A stretch of DNA of 64,000 nucleotides. Source: WQXF01 sp031552825 (lineage in GTDB: Bacteria > Bacillota > Clostridia > Christensenellales > Aristaeellaceae). The stretch is taken from assembly GCA_031552825.1 (NCBI GenBank), contig JAVBMD010000008.1:62001-126000 (forward strand), read 5' to 3'. The position numbers were made by a program, and so were the translations under genes. Within the stretch, counting starts at the first letter, position 1. Each line of letters starts with the position of its first letter. The notes below the pieces were generated by a model. The model did not search any database. It worked only from the letters and a program-made list of their open reading frames with translations, and was not told the origin of the DNA. Below are positions 8,133-16,433 of this stretch, piece by piece.

Positions 8133-9917
8133 TTATGGAGCGGGCACTACCGCGACATCTTCCGGTGTGTTACCCGTGATGCCGCCGTTCGGATCAATAA
8201 CGCTGCCGACGCCGCCTAAAGCCGAGCCATCCATGGCCACGCCACCGCCGTTTCCGCCAGCTGCATTACCGCTCACTTGGGCATCGCCGGAGAGCCTTAC
8301 GTCGTAAAATCCATGGATCCCGCCGCCATTGCCGCCAGCAGTATTATCACTCACTTTTGCATTGTCGGAAAGCTCTACGAAGCCGATAGAAAACACGCCA
8401 CCGCCGTGGTTTAACGCACTGTTTTCGATGATCGCAGCATGATCCGCAAGTGTTACGTCCCCAAACGCATACACGCCACCACCATAACCGCCGGTGTTTC
8501 CATCCAGAACGACTTCATTCTCGCGAATCACGACGTTATCAGAAATCGCCACATCGCCCGTCGTGAACACACCGCCGCCGCGCGCCCCTGTATTTTCGCT
8601 GATCACGACATTCCCCGAGATCGTTACATCGCCGTTCGAACACACCCCGCCGCCTTCGCCGCCGGTGACATTATTGGTGATCGTAACCTCGCCAGAAACC
8701 GTTACATCGCCAGACGCAAACACCCCGCCGCCGCTGCCACCCAAACCCTCCGTGCTGAGGGTTTCATTGCCGCTGATCACGGTGTTGCCAGAAAGCGTTA
8801 TGCTTCCCTCGGCGCACGCCCCGCCGCCAAAAGCATCGGTGGTGTTGTTCTCCACCTTGCTATCCCCGGTTATGGTGAGGTCTCCCTTTACATACACCGC
8901 TCCGCCATAGGCTCTGGAGACGTTATCGGAAAAAGTGCAGTCCGTAGCCGTTACGTCTCCATCGGAAAACAGCGCGCCGCCTCTGCTTGCGCTCGTGACC
9001 CACGCACCGTCAGCATTGCCGCCGGTAAAGGTAAGGTTGCTCAAGGTGGAACTTCCGCCGCCGCTCTCGATGCGCACAATCTGCTTACCGTTGCCGTCGA
9101 TTTGATATTTCGTCCCATCGCCGCTGCTGATGGCGACGGTGTTTGTGAACACCACCGTCTCCTCGGCGCCTTCGCGCCGGATGTTCCCGGTGATCCGCAC
9201 TTCGGTTTTGCCCGCCGCCGCTGCCGCCGTAAAATCCGCCCAAGTGGCCACCACCGCCATGTGGGCAGGCACAGCGGTGGGCGCTGGCGGCACAGCGGTG
9301 GATGCAGAATTCTGCCCTTGATTCCCGCTGTTATTTGTGCTGCTTCCGCCGTTGTTCTTCGCACTTCCTCCGCTTTTATTTTTCACCTTACTCCCACTGT
9401 CGTTCTTACCAATTGCCTTTAGCGAGGACATGATCTGCTCCGCATAGCGAGTCAGGGCTTCATCATCCCCCGGCGAAAACTTGAACAGCAGAGCTTGCTT
9501 GCCGCCGTCAAACAGCGTCGCATAGCCTCGCACGTTGCTTTCGCTGTGCAAATAGTGCACAAAGGATAGATCGTTGATGTACAGCGCCTGCACTTCATCA
9601 AAACCCTCAGTGGCCAAAAAGCCATCAAGAATGCTATCCATGCTGAGGTCGCCGCCGGGAAGAACCTCCACCCACATCTCATAACCAGCCTTCAGATCCT
9701 GCACGGTCAGCGCCGTGGCATCATCCTGACTGAGAACTAGGCTCCATCCTTCGGGTAGATAGAGTTGAAAGCCATAATCTGGCACCTCTACCCACGCGCC
9801 AGCGTAATCGATCTCAACCTGCACGCTCTGGCCATCGAGTTGCCCCGCCTGCGCTACCAGGGGCAACCAAAGCACGATAAGGCACATCAGCAGGAGAATC
9901 GCAATATTCTTTTTCAT
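8133..9917 (-). CDS. Secreted beta-helix repeat protein
   Basis: A 594-residue exported protein with a signal peptide (MKKNIAILLLMCLIVLWLP, cleavage near AQAG). Residues 30-175 form a compact domain (PDYGFQLYLPEGWS). A Ser/Gly/Asn-rich linker follows at 176-225. From about 300 to 570 come roughly ten imperfect repeats of the type GGGVxSxGDVTISGNVxIxxN, as in right-handed parallel beta-helix or polymorphic-membrane-protein adhesins. There is no LPXTG motif, C-terminal membrane segment or SLH domain, so it is probably released or held non-covalently. AAAGG lies nine bases before the ATG. Adhesin or polysaccharide binding is inferred from the fold only. Confidence 0.8.
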   Translation of the reverse strand: MKKNIAILLLMCLIVLWLPLVAQAGQLDGQSVQVEIDYAGAWVEVPDYGFQLYLPEGWSLVLSQDDATALTVQDLKAGYEMWVEVLPGGDLSMDSILDGFLATEGFDEVQALYINDLSFVHYLHSESNVRGYATLFDGGKQALLFKFSPGDDEALTRYAEQIMSSLKAIGKNDSGSKVKNKSGGSAKNNGGSSTNNSGNQGQNSASTAVPPAPTAVPAHMAVVATWADFTAAAAAGKTEVRITGNIRREGAEETVVFTNTVAISSGDGTKYQIDGNGKQIVRIESGGGSSTLSNLTFTGGNADGAWVTSASRGGALFSDGDVTATDCTFSDNVSRAYGGAVYVKGDLTITGDSKVENNTTDAFGGGACAEGSITLSGNTVISGNETLSTEGLGGSGGGVFASGDVTVSGEVTITNNVTGGEGGGVCSNGDVTISGNVVISENTGARGGGVFTTGDVAISDNVVIRENEVVLDGNTGGYGGGVYAFGDVTLADHAAIIENSALNHGGGVFSIGFVELSDNAKVSDNTAGGNGGGIHGFYDVRLSGDAQVSGNAAGGNGGGVAMDGSALGGVGSVIDPNGGITGNTPEDVAVVPAP

Positions 9918-10038
9918 GTTTATCTACCTTTCATGCAAATAGAAAATAGCGTGAAAATTACGCTGGGTGTAACACTTCCTCATTCATCCAACAAACCCTT
10001 TCTGCCAACCTTAAGTTTGCTATTAAGTCTCCGCGCGC

Positions 10039-10067
10039 AAAAAGGCGGGATGCGCCCGCACCCCGCC
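10039..10067 (-). terminator. Terminator after murA
   Basis: On the minus strand a 10-base stem GGCGGGGTGC/GCATCCCGCC (one G-U pair) followed by TTTTT (10043-10039). Confidence 0.8.
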
Positions 10068-10103
10068 CAAATCAATGCCAAAGATTCATTTGTGTCCGTC
10101 GCC

Positions 10104-11366
10104 TCAAGGCGCGACGCCGCTCTCGCTCATCCGCTCGATCTGCGCGCCTACCTTGCGCAGTTTTTGCTCGATGTGCTCATAGCCTCGATCGATATGCCCC
10201 GCATGGTCGTCGATCACGCTCTCGCCGTGCGCGCCCAATCCCGCCAGGATCAGAGCCGCGCCCGCCCGCAGATCGGTACAGGTCACATGGGAGCCCTCCA
10301 GTGCGTGCGTGCCTTCGACGATGGCCACGCGATCTTCCACGCGGATGTTGGCGCCCATGCGCCGCAGCTCGATGGCGTGCATGTACCGGTTCTCAAAGAT
10401 CGTCTCGAGAAATACCGAGGTGCCCGGCGTCGTACAGGCGAGCACCATCATCGGCGCCTGCAAATCCGTGGGAAAACCGGGGTATACCATGGTGCGGATT
10501 TCCACCGGACGATGCGCGCGGCCTCGAATCCGCAATCCGCCGGGGTAGTCCATCACTTCCACGCCCGATTCCTGCAGCTTAAACAGCAGCGCGCGCAGGT
10601 GCTCGGCGCGCGCCCCGCGCAGCAGCAGGTTGCCGCCGGTGATCGCCGCCGCGCAGGCCATCGTGCCCGCCTCGATGCGATCCGGAATGGGCAGATACCG
10701 CGCGCCGTGCAGCGCCGGTACGCCTTCGATGGATAGCGTGCCGCTTCCCGCACCTGTGATCTGCGCGCCCATCGTAATCAGGCAATTTGCCAGATCGATG
10801 ATCTCCGGTTCCTTGGCGGCGTTCTCGATGCGGGTCACGCCCTTGGCCAGCGTCGCGGCCATCATCAGGTTCTCGGTCGCGCCGACGCTGGGTGTGTCCA
10901 GATAGATCACGCCGCCGCGCAGCGTGCCGCTGAGTTCCACCGCTCCCTGCTGCGTGGTAACCTGCGCGCCCATCGCCACCATGCCCTTGAGGTGCAGGTC
11001 GATGGGGCGCTGGCCGATGGCGCAGCCGCCGGGCATCGTCACTCGCGCCCGCCCGGTGCGCGCCAGCAGCGGACCCATCACCAGCACCGAGGCGCGCATG
11101 CGCCGCATCGCCTCCTCCACGGTAGGGCTGGTTAGTTCCGCCGCCTCGATGCAAAGATCGCCGTTCTCATGCCAAACCCGACTGCCGCAGCTCTCCACCA
11201 CTTGGCAAAGTAGTTCCACGTCGCTCAGCGCCGGGGGGCGCTCGATGCGCATCACATCCCGCGTCAGCAGTGACGCGGCAATCAGCGGCAATACGGCGTT
11301 TTTCGAAGCGCTAATCTCTATCTCGCCGATCAATGGGGGACTAGGTCGTACCACAAAGATCGCCAA
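10104..11366 (-). CDS. murA: UDP-N-acetylglucosamine 1-carboxyvinyltransferase
   Basis: Cytoplasmic enzyme of 420 residues that transfers enolpyruvate from PEP to UDP-GlcNAc, the first committed step of peptidoglycan synthesis. Key residues keep E. coli numbering: Lys22 in SASKNAVLP, Cys115 in MPGGCAIGQRP (the fosfomycin target), the Asp of YPGFPTDLQAP and the Arg of HIDRGYE. The start is a TTG at 11366 with GGGAGG seven bases upstream; the next ATG would remove Lys22, so TTG is required. The YwmB-like gene lies 45 bases upstream, as in the Bacillus ywmB-murAA pair. Confidence 0.95.
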   Translation of the reverse strand: MAIFVVRPSPPLIGEIEISASKNAVLPLIAASLLTRDVMRIERPPALSDVELLCQVVESCGSRVWHENGDLCIEAAELTSPTVEEAMRRMRASVLVMGPLLARTGRARVTMPGGCAIGQRPIDLHLKGMVAMGAQVTTQQGAVELSGTLRGGVIYLDTPSVGATENLMMAATLAKGVTRIENAAKEPEIIDLANCLITMGAQITGAGSGTLSIEGVPALHGARYLPIPDRIEAGTMACAAAITGGNLLLRGARAEHLRALLFKLQESGVEVMDYPGGLRIRGRAHRPVEIRTMVYPGFPTDLQAPMMVLACTTPGTSVFLETIFENRYMHAIELRRMGANIRVEDRVAIVEGTHALEGSHVTCTDLRAGAALILAGLGAHGESVIDDHAGHIDRGYEHIEQKLRKVGAQIERMSESGVAP

Positions 11367-11411
11367 GCCTCCGCCTCCCTTCCTTAAACTTTTTTTCTTT
11401 CGTATCTCCGG

Positions 11412-11981
11412 TCAATAGTCCATCGGTATGCGTGGACAGCCGAGGAAGGCCATCGCGCCCTGTTCGTCAGCCCGCAACGCAACCTGCGCACGCGCGCCGG
11501 TGTGGCTGACCAGCCGCGGCGACTCCAGCGCCGCTTGCGATGCGTCCTCCATACAGGCCAACGCTTCGGCGGCCAACGCCGACAGATCCGACGAAGACGC
11601 CCGCCCGGTCAGGCAGGTGGAAATTTCCGCCCGCCGCCCCAGCAGCATGCGCATGCGCCGCTCGATGCTTTTTGCCTGCTCCGGATCCGCCGGACAGCTG
11701 GCCGCCAGCACCACGCGCCGCATTCCCTCTTCACCCGGCATGGGGGCGTCCCGCGCCTCGCCCATCGGCCACTCGCGCACCGCTTGCGCTGCCAAACGCA
11801 GCACCGCCCGCGCTTGCCCTTCAGGCAGCGTCGCGGCGGCTTGAATGTAGAATGCGCTGGGCTCTATCCGGCAGGCTTGGGAAGCATCCAGCAAGCGCGT
11901 CGGCGTCGATCCGCTCCACAGACCCACCGGCAGCAGCGCGCCGCAGATCGCAAGAATTGCCACTGATTTCCATCTCCGCAC
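11412..11981 (-). CDS. Exported YwmB-like protein upstream of murA
   Basis: A 189-residue protein with a signal peptide or membrane anchor (WKSVAILAICGALLPVGLW) and a mixed alpha/beta body ending in FLGCPRIPMDY. A GTG start at 11981 is chosen because GGAGG sits seven bases upstream; longer ATG forms lack an SD. Assignment to the YwmB family (DUF1779) rests mainly on position, since ywmB precedes murAA in Bacillus, and on size and export signal. Sequence similarity was not tested. Function in the family is unclear but probably sporulation- or envelope-related. Confidence 0.55.
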   Translation of the reverse strand: MRRWKSVAILAICGALLPVGLWSGSTPTRLLDASQACRIEPSAFYIQAAATLPEGQARAVLRLAAQAVREWPMGEARDAPMPGEEGMRRVVLAASCPADPEQAKSIERRMRMLLGRRAEISTCLTGRASSSDLSALAAEALACMEDASQAALESPRLVSHTGARAQVALRADEQGAMAFLGCPRIPMDY

Positions 11982-12288
11982 GCACTCGCCTCCTTCTGTC
12001 CACGCATCCAGTGTGTCCGCCCGCCCAGCGTTTATTCGCCGAGGCATGCGGCGTACCGCTAATAAAATCAAGCTTTTTCATCGCTCTATGGGAATGCGCG
12101 AGCCGTGGATCGGCGCGAGGCACCTCTCTGCGCACCCCGCATTGGCGCGCATTGGCTGCCCAATTTTTTCTAAAGTCGATGCCAGAAGCTTGCAAAAGAC
12201 CGCCGCTCGTGGTAGAACAGAGTGAACTCTTTTTCCCCCTTCTATTTTATTGGCATCGCGATTCTTTATGAAGCGAAAGGCAGGTTCC
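11982..12288. other. Divergent intergenic region without a supported gene
   Basis: This gap of about 307 bases separates the ywmB-like gene from the MFS gene. A weak candidate promoter for the MFS gene is TTGCAA (12190-12195), 17 bases, TAGAAC (12213-12218). No riboswitch pattern or convincing small gene was seen. Confidence 0.4.
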
Positions 12289-13518
12289 ATGAAGAGATCC
12301 TCGCTGTTTTTGTTTTTGACCGCAACCGCGCTTTACTGGGCCTCGATGTACACCTATCCCGTGTTGCTCTCGGATTTTTCGCAAACCGCGCTGGGCGCTT
12401 CGCCGCGAATGGTGGGCGCTATCGTGGGCAGCTATGGCTTGGTGCAGATGCTGCTGCGCACGCCGGTGGGCTTTGCCAGCGACCTGTTGCGCCGCCGAAA
12501 GCCGTTTTTGACGATGGGCATGGCGTTCTCCACGCTGGCGGCGCTGGGGCTATGGCAGGCGCGCAGCCCGATGATGGCGCTGCTGGCTCGCGGAACGAGC
12601 GGCGCTGCTGCCGCGGCGTGGGTAGCGTTCAGCGTGCTGTATGCCAGCTATGGCAAAAACGGGCAAGGCGCGCGCGCCATGGGCATCCTGTCGGCGGTGA
12701 TGTACAGCGCGCAGCTGCTCGCCACGCAGCTGGGCGGCTTGCTCACCCGCCTCTCCAGCACGCGAACCGCCTTTTTTTCGGCCGCAATCATCGGCGGGCT
12801 GGGCATCCTATGCTCGCTATTCGTCACCGATGTACGCCCGACCGGCGAAGCACCGAAGCTTTCCACGCTTTCGCTCACCCTGCGCGATCGCATGCTGCTC
12901 ACCAGCGCCGGGCTTTCGATCCTGCACATGTCGATGGCATGGGCAACGCTTTACGGCTTCACGCCGCAGTGGGCAAAGGCAATGTTTGCCGTCGACGCCA
13001 CGCAGCTGGCGCTGCTGTCCACCGCGCAACTGCTGCCCAACATCCTCTTCTCTTGGCTGTGCGGCACGTTTACCGCGCCGCGCCTGGGCACGCGCAATAC
13101 CTGCGCGCTGGGCTTCTCGTTGCTCGCGTTAGGCACCCTCGGCATGCCGTTCACCACCAGCTTCACCCAGATGCTGCTGCTGCAGGCAGTATTCGGTACC
13201 GGGGTGGGCTGCGTCGCGCCGATGCTGCTCTCACTCTGCATCCGCGATATTCCGCCAAACCGCCACGGCATCGCGATGGGGCTCTACCAATCGCTGTATG
13301 GCTTGGGCATGTTTGCCGGGCCGGTGTTGGCCGGTGCGCTGGTACAGGCCGCCTCGCCGGTGGTAAACGGCGTAACGCAACTGACCGTAGGCTATCGCGC
13401 CAACTTCTTTGCGATGGCGGCGGTAGGCGCGCTGGCGGTGGCGCTATGCTTCGTTTTTCTGCCCCGCGATCAGCGCGACCCGCTGACCCGGCGCGCAGAA
13501 AAAAAGCCTTCGACGTAA
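12289..13518 (+). CDS. Major facilitator superfamily transporter
   Basis: A 409-residue, 12-segment MFS protein. The loop 2-3 signature is present as ASDLLRRRKPF, and loop 8-9 is longer. The overall pattern resembles drug or sugar efflux permeases. The ATG at 12289 has AAAGGCAGG just upstream; earlier in-frame ATGs lack an SD. It ends in a terminator shared with the convergent ABC importer operon. Substrate cannot be assigned, and no regulator is adjacent. Confidence 0.82.
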   Translation: MKRSSLFLFLTATALYWASMYTYPVLLSDFSQTALGASPRMVGAIVGSYGLVQMLLRTPVGFASDLLRRRKPFLTMGMAFSTLAALGLWQARSPMMALLARGTSGAAAAAWVAFSVLYASYGKNGQGARAMGILSAVMYSAQLLATQLGGLLTRLSSTRTAFFSAAIIGGLGILCSLFVTDVRPTGEAPKLSTLSLTLRDRMLLTSAGLSILHMSMAWATLYGFTPQWAKAMFAVDATQLALLSTAQLLPNILFSWLCGTFTAPRLGTRNTCALGFSLLALGTLGMPFTTSFTQMLLLQAVFGTGVGCVAPMLLSLCIRDIPPNRHGIAMGLYQSLYGLGMFAGPVLAGALVQAASPVVNGVTQLTVGYRANFFAMAAVGALAVALCFVFLPRDQRDPLTRRAEKKPST

Positions 13519-13540
13519 TATGCGCCGTCGAGGGCTTTTT
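13501..13540. terminator. Bidirectional terminator between MFS and ABC genes
   Basis: AAAAA, then stem GCCTTCGACG (13506-13515) / CGTCGAGGGC (13526-13535) with one G-U pair, then TTTTT. The stem includes the MFS stop codon region and can serve both convergent units. Confidence 0.85.
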
Positions 13541-13572
13541 CTAAATTAACAAAATTTATGTTGTCTCGTCAT

Positions 13573-14358
13573 TTATTCCACGTAATAATCCCATTCCCCC
13601 GCCGGATTATCAAACACCCTAGCACGGATGCCGAACGCCTCCGCCATCTGCGCCTCGGTCAGCACCGCGCGCGGCGCGCCGTCGGCTATGATTCGCCCCT
13701 CTGCCATCAGCACCGCGCGGGTGCAATGCGCGGCGGCGATCCGCAAATCGTGCGCCACGGCGATCACCAGCCGCCCCTGCGCCGCCAACTCCGCGCCCAG
13801 CGCGAATACTTGGTGCGCAAACTTTACGTCCAATCCGGCGGCCGGTTCGTCGAGCAGCAGCACCGGCGTTTCCTGCGCCAGCGCGCGCGCCAGCATCACC
13901 CGTCGGCGCTCTCCGCCGGAGAGGTGCGGCAGCGGCTTATCGGCGTAGGCGGCGCAGTGGGCGCGCTCCATAGCGCTTTGAATCGCTCGCGCATCGGCCT
14001 CACCGGGCGCGCCGAAAGCGCCCCGGTGCGGTGCGCGGCCCATGCCCACCACCTCGCGGGCGGAGAAGCCAAAGGCCAGCGGCGTATCCTGGTGCATGTA
14101 CGCCAGCTCCCGCGCCAGCGCCCTTAGCGGCCAGCGCCCCACCGGTCTGCCGCGCAGCAGAATCTCGCCCTGCGCGGGCAGCAGCCCGGAAAGCGCGCGC
14201 AGCAGCGTGGACTTGCCCGCGCCGTTGGCGCCGCAGATGCCCACAAACTCCCCCGCGCCCGCCGCAAAATCGATACCGCGCAGAATTATCTCGCGTCCGC
14301 GCATATCCCGTGCCGCGTAGCGCACATCGCGCGCGGCGAGCCACCGCTCCTCACGCAT
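13573..14358 (-). CDS. ABC importer ATP-binding subunit (FecE/BtuD type)
   Basis: A 261-residue ATPase of a metal-chelate/cobalamin importer. Motifs: Walker A GANGAGKST, Q-loop MHQDTPLAF, signature LSGGERRRV, Walker B VLLLDEPAAGLD and the switch His in AVAHDL. The ATG at 14358 overlaps the permease stop by eight bases; a GTG four codons earlier is an alternative. It is the last gene of SBP-permease-ATPase. The substrate may be a siderophore, heme or cobalamin; no cobalamin riboswitch is visible upstream. Confidence 0.92.
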   Translation of the reverse strand: MREERWLAARDVRYAARDMRGREIILRGIDFAAGAGEFVGICGANGAGKSTLLRALSGLLPAQGEILLRGRPVGRWPLRALARELAYMHQDTPLAFGFSAREVVGMGRAPHRGAFGAPGEADARAIQSAMERAHCAAYADKPLPHLSGGERRRVMLARALAQETPVLLLDEPAAGLDVKFAHQVFALGAELAAQGRLVIAVAHDLRIAAAHCTRAVLMAEGRIIADGAPRAVLTEAQMAEAFGIRARVFDNPAGEWDYYVE

Positions 14359-15382
14359 GGGGCAGCCCACCTCCCCCGCGCCTGCACAACAACGCCAGAA
14401 AGAACGGCGCGCCCAGCAGCGCCGTCACGATGCCCACGGAAAACTCGTTGCCCTGCCGCGCGCCCAAAAGGCGCACCAGCAGATCGCACAGCATCAAAAA
14501 AATGGCGCCGCCCAACGCACTGTAGAGCAAAAGCCGCCGATGCGAGGGGCCGATCAAAAGCCGCGCCACATGCGGCACGATCAGGCCGATGAAGCCGATC
14601 GGCCCGGTGGTCGATACCACCGCCGCGGCGCACAGCGAAGCCAGCGTCACCAGCAACCAGCGCGTCCGCCCGGGATGTACGCCCAGCGCGCGCGCCTGCT
14701 CATCGCCGAGCAGCAGCACGTCCAAGCGCCGCGCCAGCGCGCACATCGCCGCCAGCGCAACCGCCACCGGCAGCGCGATCAGCGGCAGATGCTCCCAACG
14801 CCGGTTGGAAAGCCCGCCCAGCGTCCAAAAGATGTAGTTGGCAACCTGATACTCGTTGCTATAGGCCAGCAGCAGCGAGGTCAGCGCCGAAAACAGCGCG
14901 CCCACCGCCATGCCGCACATCACCAGCGCCACCGCGCCGCCTCCGCCGCCTGCGCGCAGTGAGATCATGAGAATCAGACCCATCGCCAGCATCGCGCCGA
15001 TAAAAGCAAACAGCGGCAGCATGGCAAAGGAAGCCAGCCCGGTGGTGATGGCCGCCAGCGCGCCCAACCCCGCCCCGGCCGAAACGCCCAGCACGCCCGG
15101 CTCGGCCAGCGGATTGCGAAAGATGCCCTGCATCACCGTACCCGCCGCCGCCAAGCCCGCGCCCGCGAACCCGCCTACCAGCACGCGGGGCAGGCGAATA
15201 ATCAGCACCGCCGCCCGTTGCCCGGCATCCAGCGCTTCAGCCGGGTATAGGCCAATGCCGCTGAGCAGGCAGCGCAGCGCCGTCCACGGCGGAATGTACA
15301 CCGTACCCAGCGCCACACACAGCACCGCGCACGCAAACAGGGCGGCGATGAAAACCGCCGCCCTGAGATTTCTCTTACTCAA
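14351..15382 (-). CDS. FecCD-family ABC permease
   Basis: A 343-residue permease with about ten membrane segments. Family motifs are GIFRNPLAEPGVLGVSAGAG in the first third and FIGLIVPHVARLLIG (the loop contacting the ATPase) near residue 265. The start is TTG at 15382, inside the end of the binding-protein gene (TTGAGTAA, eight-base overlap), so translation is probably coupled. It forms the membrane channel of the chelate importer encoded here. Confidence 0.92.
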   Translation of the reverse strand: MSKRNLRAAVFIAALFACAVLCVALGTVYIPPWTALRCLLSGIGLYPAEALDAGQRAAVLIIRLPRVLVGGFAGAGLAAAGTVMQGIFRNPLAEPGVLGVSAGAGLGALAAITTGLASFAMLPLFAFIGAMLAMGLILMISLRAGGGGGAVALVMCGMAVGALFSALTSLLLAYSNEYQVANYIFWTLGGLSNRRWEHLPLIALPVAVALAAMCALARRLDVLLLGDEQARALGVHPGRTRWLLVTLASLCAAAVVSTTGPIGFIGLIVPHVARLLIGPSHRRLLLYSALGGAIFLMLCDLLVRLLGARQGNEFSVGIVTALLGAPFFLALLCRRGGGGLPHA

Positions 15383-16361
15383 ACTGCATCGGATAGGCTA
15401 GCTTCGCCAGCGCCATCGCCGCCTCCGCCATATAATGTGAGGTAGAGCCGCGATATTGGTCCGCGATAGCAAATATGTTCCCGCTTTGCACGGCAGGCAC
15501 GCTGGCCAGCGTGGCGTCGGCCTTGATGCCCTCGATGATGGCCGCGCCGCCATCCTCCTTGGCCTTTCCCTTCGCGTCAAAGACAGCGCTCGGAACGATC
15601 AAGATTTCCGGCTTCCATTGCGCTACCACCATTTCCTTGCTGACCGGGCTGTAGTTCGGCGCATCGCACACGTTGATGGCGCCCGCCGCCGCCACGATGG
15701 CATCGAACGCCGAACCGGGGCCGTACGCGCACAACATGCCCGCCGAGCCGGATTGATCGTAGTAATCCTCGTAAAACATGACCTTGATGCGCCCCTCGTC
15801 CGGAATCTGCGCCACCTTGACGGCGATGTCCATCAGCGTCTTTCGCACGCCGCCGACCATTTCCGCCGCCTTGGCCTGCTCACCGGTAATCTCGCCCAGC
15901 TGCGTCAAGGTATCCATCACCATGCCAAAGTCCGTCGGCGAGGCGAGGCAAACCACCGTCAGCCCCGCATCCTGCAAGGTGCCGACCAGCGCGCCGTCGA
16001 AGCCCGCCGAGAAGGTGTCCAGCACCACCAGATCCGGCTTGAGCGCCAAGATGCCTTCCGCATCGTCGCTGGATACCCGCGCCTTCACCTCTTTGGCCAG
16101 CGCCGCCGTGGGCGAGAGCGCCTCTTGATCGCCCCAAACTGATACGCCAGCGATGCGCTTGGGACCCACCATGTCCAGCAGCATTTCCTCCGCCCAAACC
16201 GGCAGCACCACGATCCGCTCCGGCGCGTCCGCCACCTGCACCGTGCGCCCTAAGCCATCGGTGAATTCCACAGCAAAGGCGCCGGTAGCAAAGCCGCACA
16301 GGGCGGCGCAGAGCAGCACCAGCGCCGCGATTTTCCAAATGCTATTGTGTCTCAACCGCAT
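15375..16361 (-). CDS. Periplasmic-type substrate-binding protein of chelate ABC importer
   Basis: A 328-residue BtuF/FepB-type binding protein. It has a signal peptide (WKIAALVLLCAALCGFA), then VEFTDGLGRTVQVADAPERIVVLPVWAEEML, the typical N-lobe start, and a long connecting helix. No clear lipobox is seen; the cysteines in LLCAALC do not fit well, although Gram-positive members are usually lipoproteins. The ATG at 16361 has GGAGGA seven bases upstream. It captures an iron-siderophore, heme or corrinoid outside the membrane; the ligand is unknown. Confidence 0.88.
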   Translation of the reverse strand: MRLRHNSIWKIAALVLLCAALCGFATGAFAVEFTDGLGRTVQVADAPERIVVLPVWAEEMLLDMVGPKRIAGVSVWGDQEALSPTAALAKEVKARVSSDDAEGILALKPDLVVLDTFSAGFDGALVGTLQDAGLTVVCLASPTDFGMVMDTLTQLGEITGEQAKAAEMVGGVRKTLMDIAVKVAQIPDEGRIKVMFYEDYYDQSGSAGMLCAYGPGSAFDAIVAAAGAINVCDAPNYSPVSKEMVVAQWKPEILIVPSAVFDAKGKAKEDGGAAIIEGIKADATLASVPAVQSGNIFAIADQYRGSTSHYMAEAAMALAKLAYPMQFE

Positions 16362-16433
16362 CGTATATTCCTCCAACATCAAACTTTAGTCCACGGTGCA
16401 TTTTAGCACAATGCCTGTCCCCGCGCAACCGGG

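Noticed and set aside
8439..9422. 327-residue open frame on the plus strand
   Set aside because: Opposite the beta-helix repeats; its own repeat pattern mirrors those codons.
11982..12288. Possible riboswitch or small RNA between the ywmB-like and MFS genes
   Set aside because: No known riboswitch core, no clear terminator-antiterminator pair.
16362..16433. Cobalamin riboswitch upstream of the chelate importer
   Set aside because: Only 72 bases separate the binding-protein gene from the neighbour, and the conserved cobalamin-riboswitch core is absent; only a possible extended -10 was seen.
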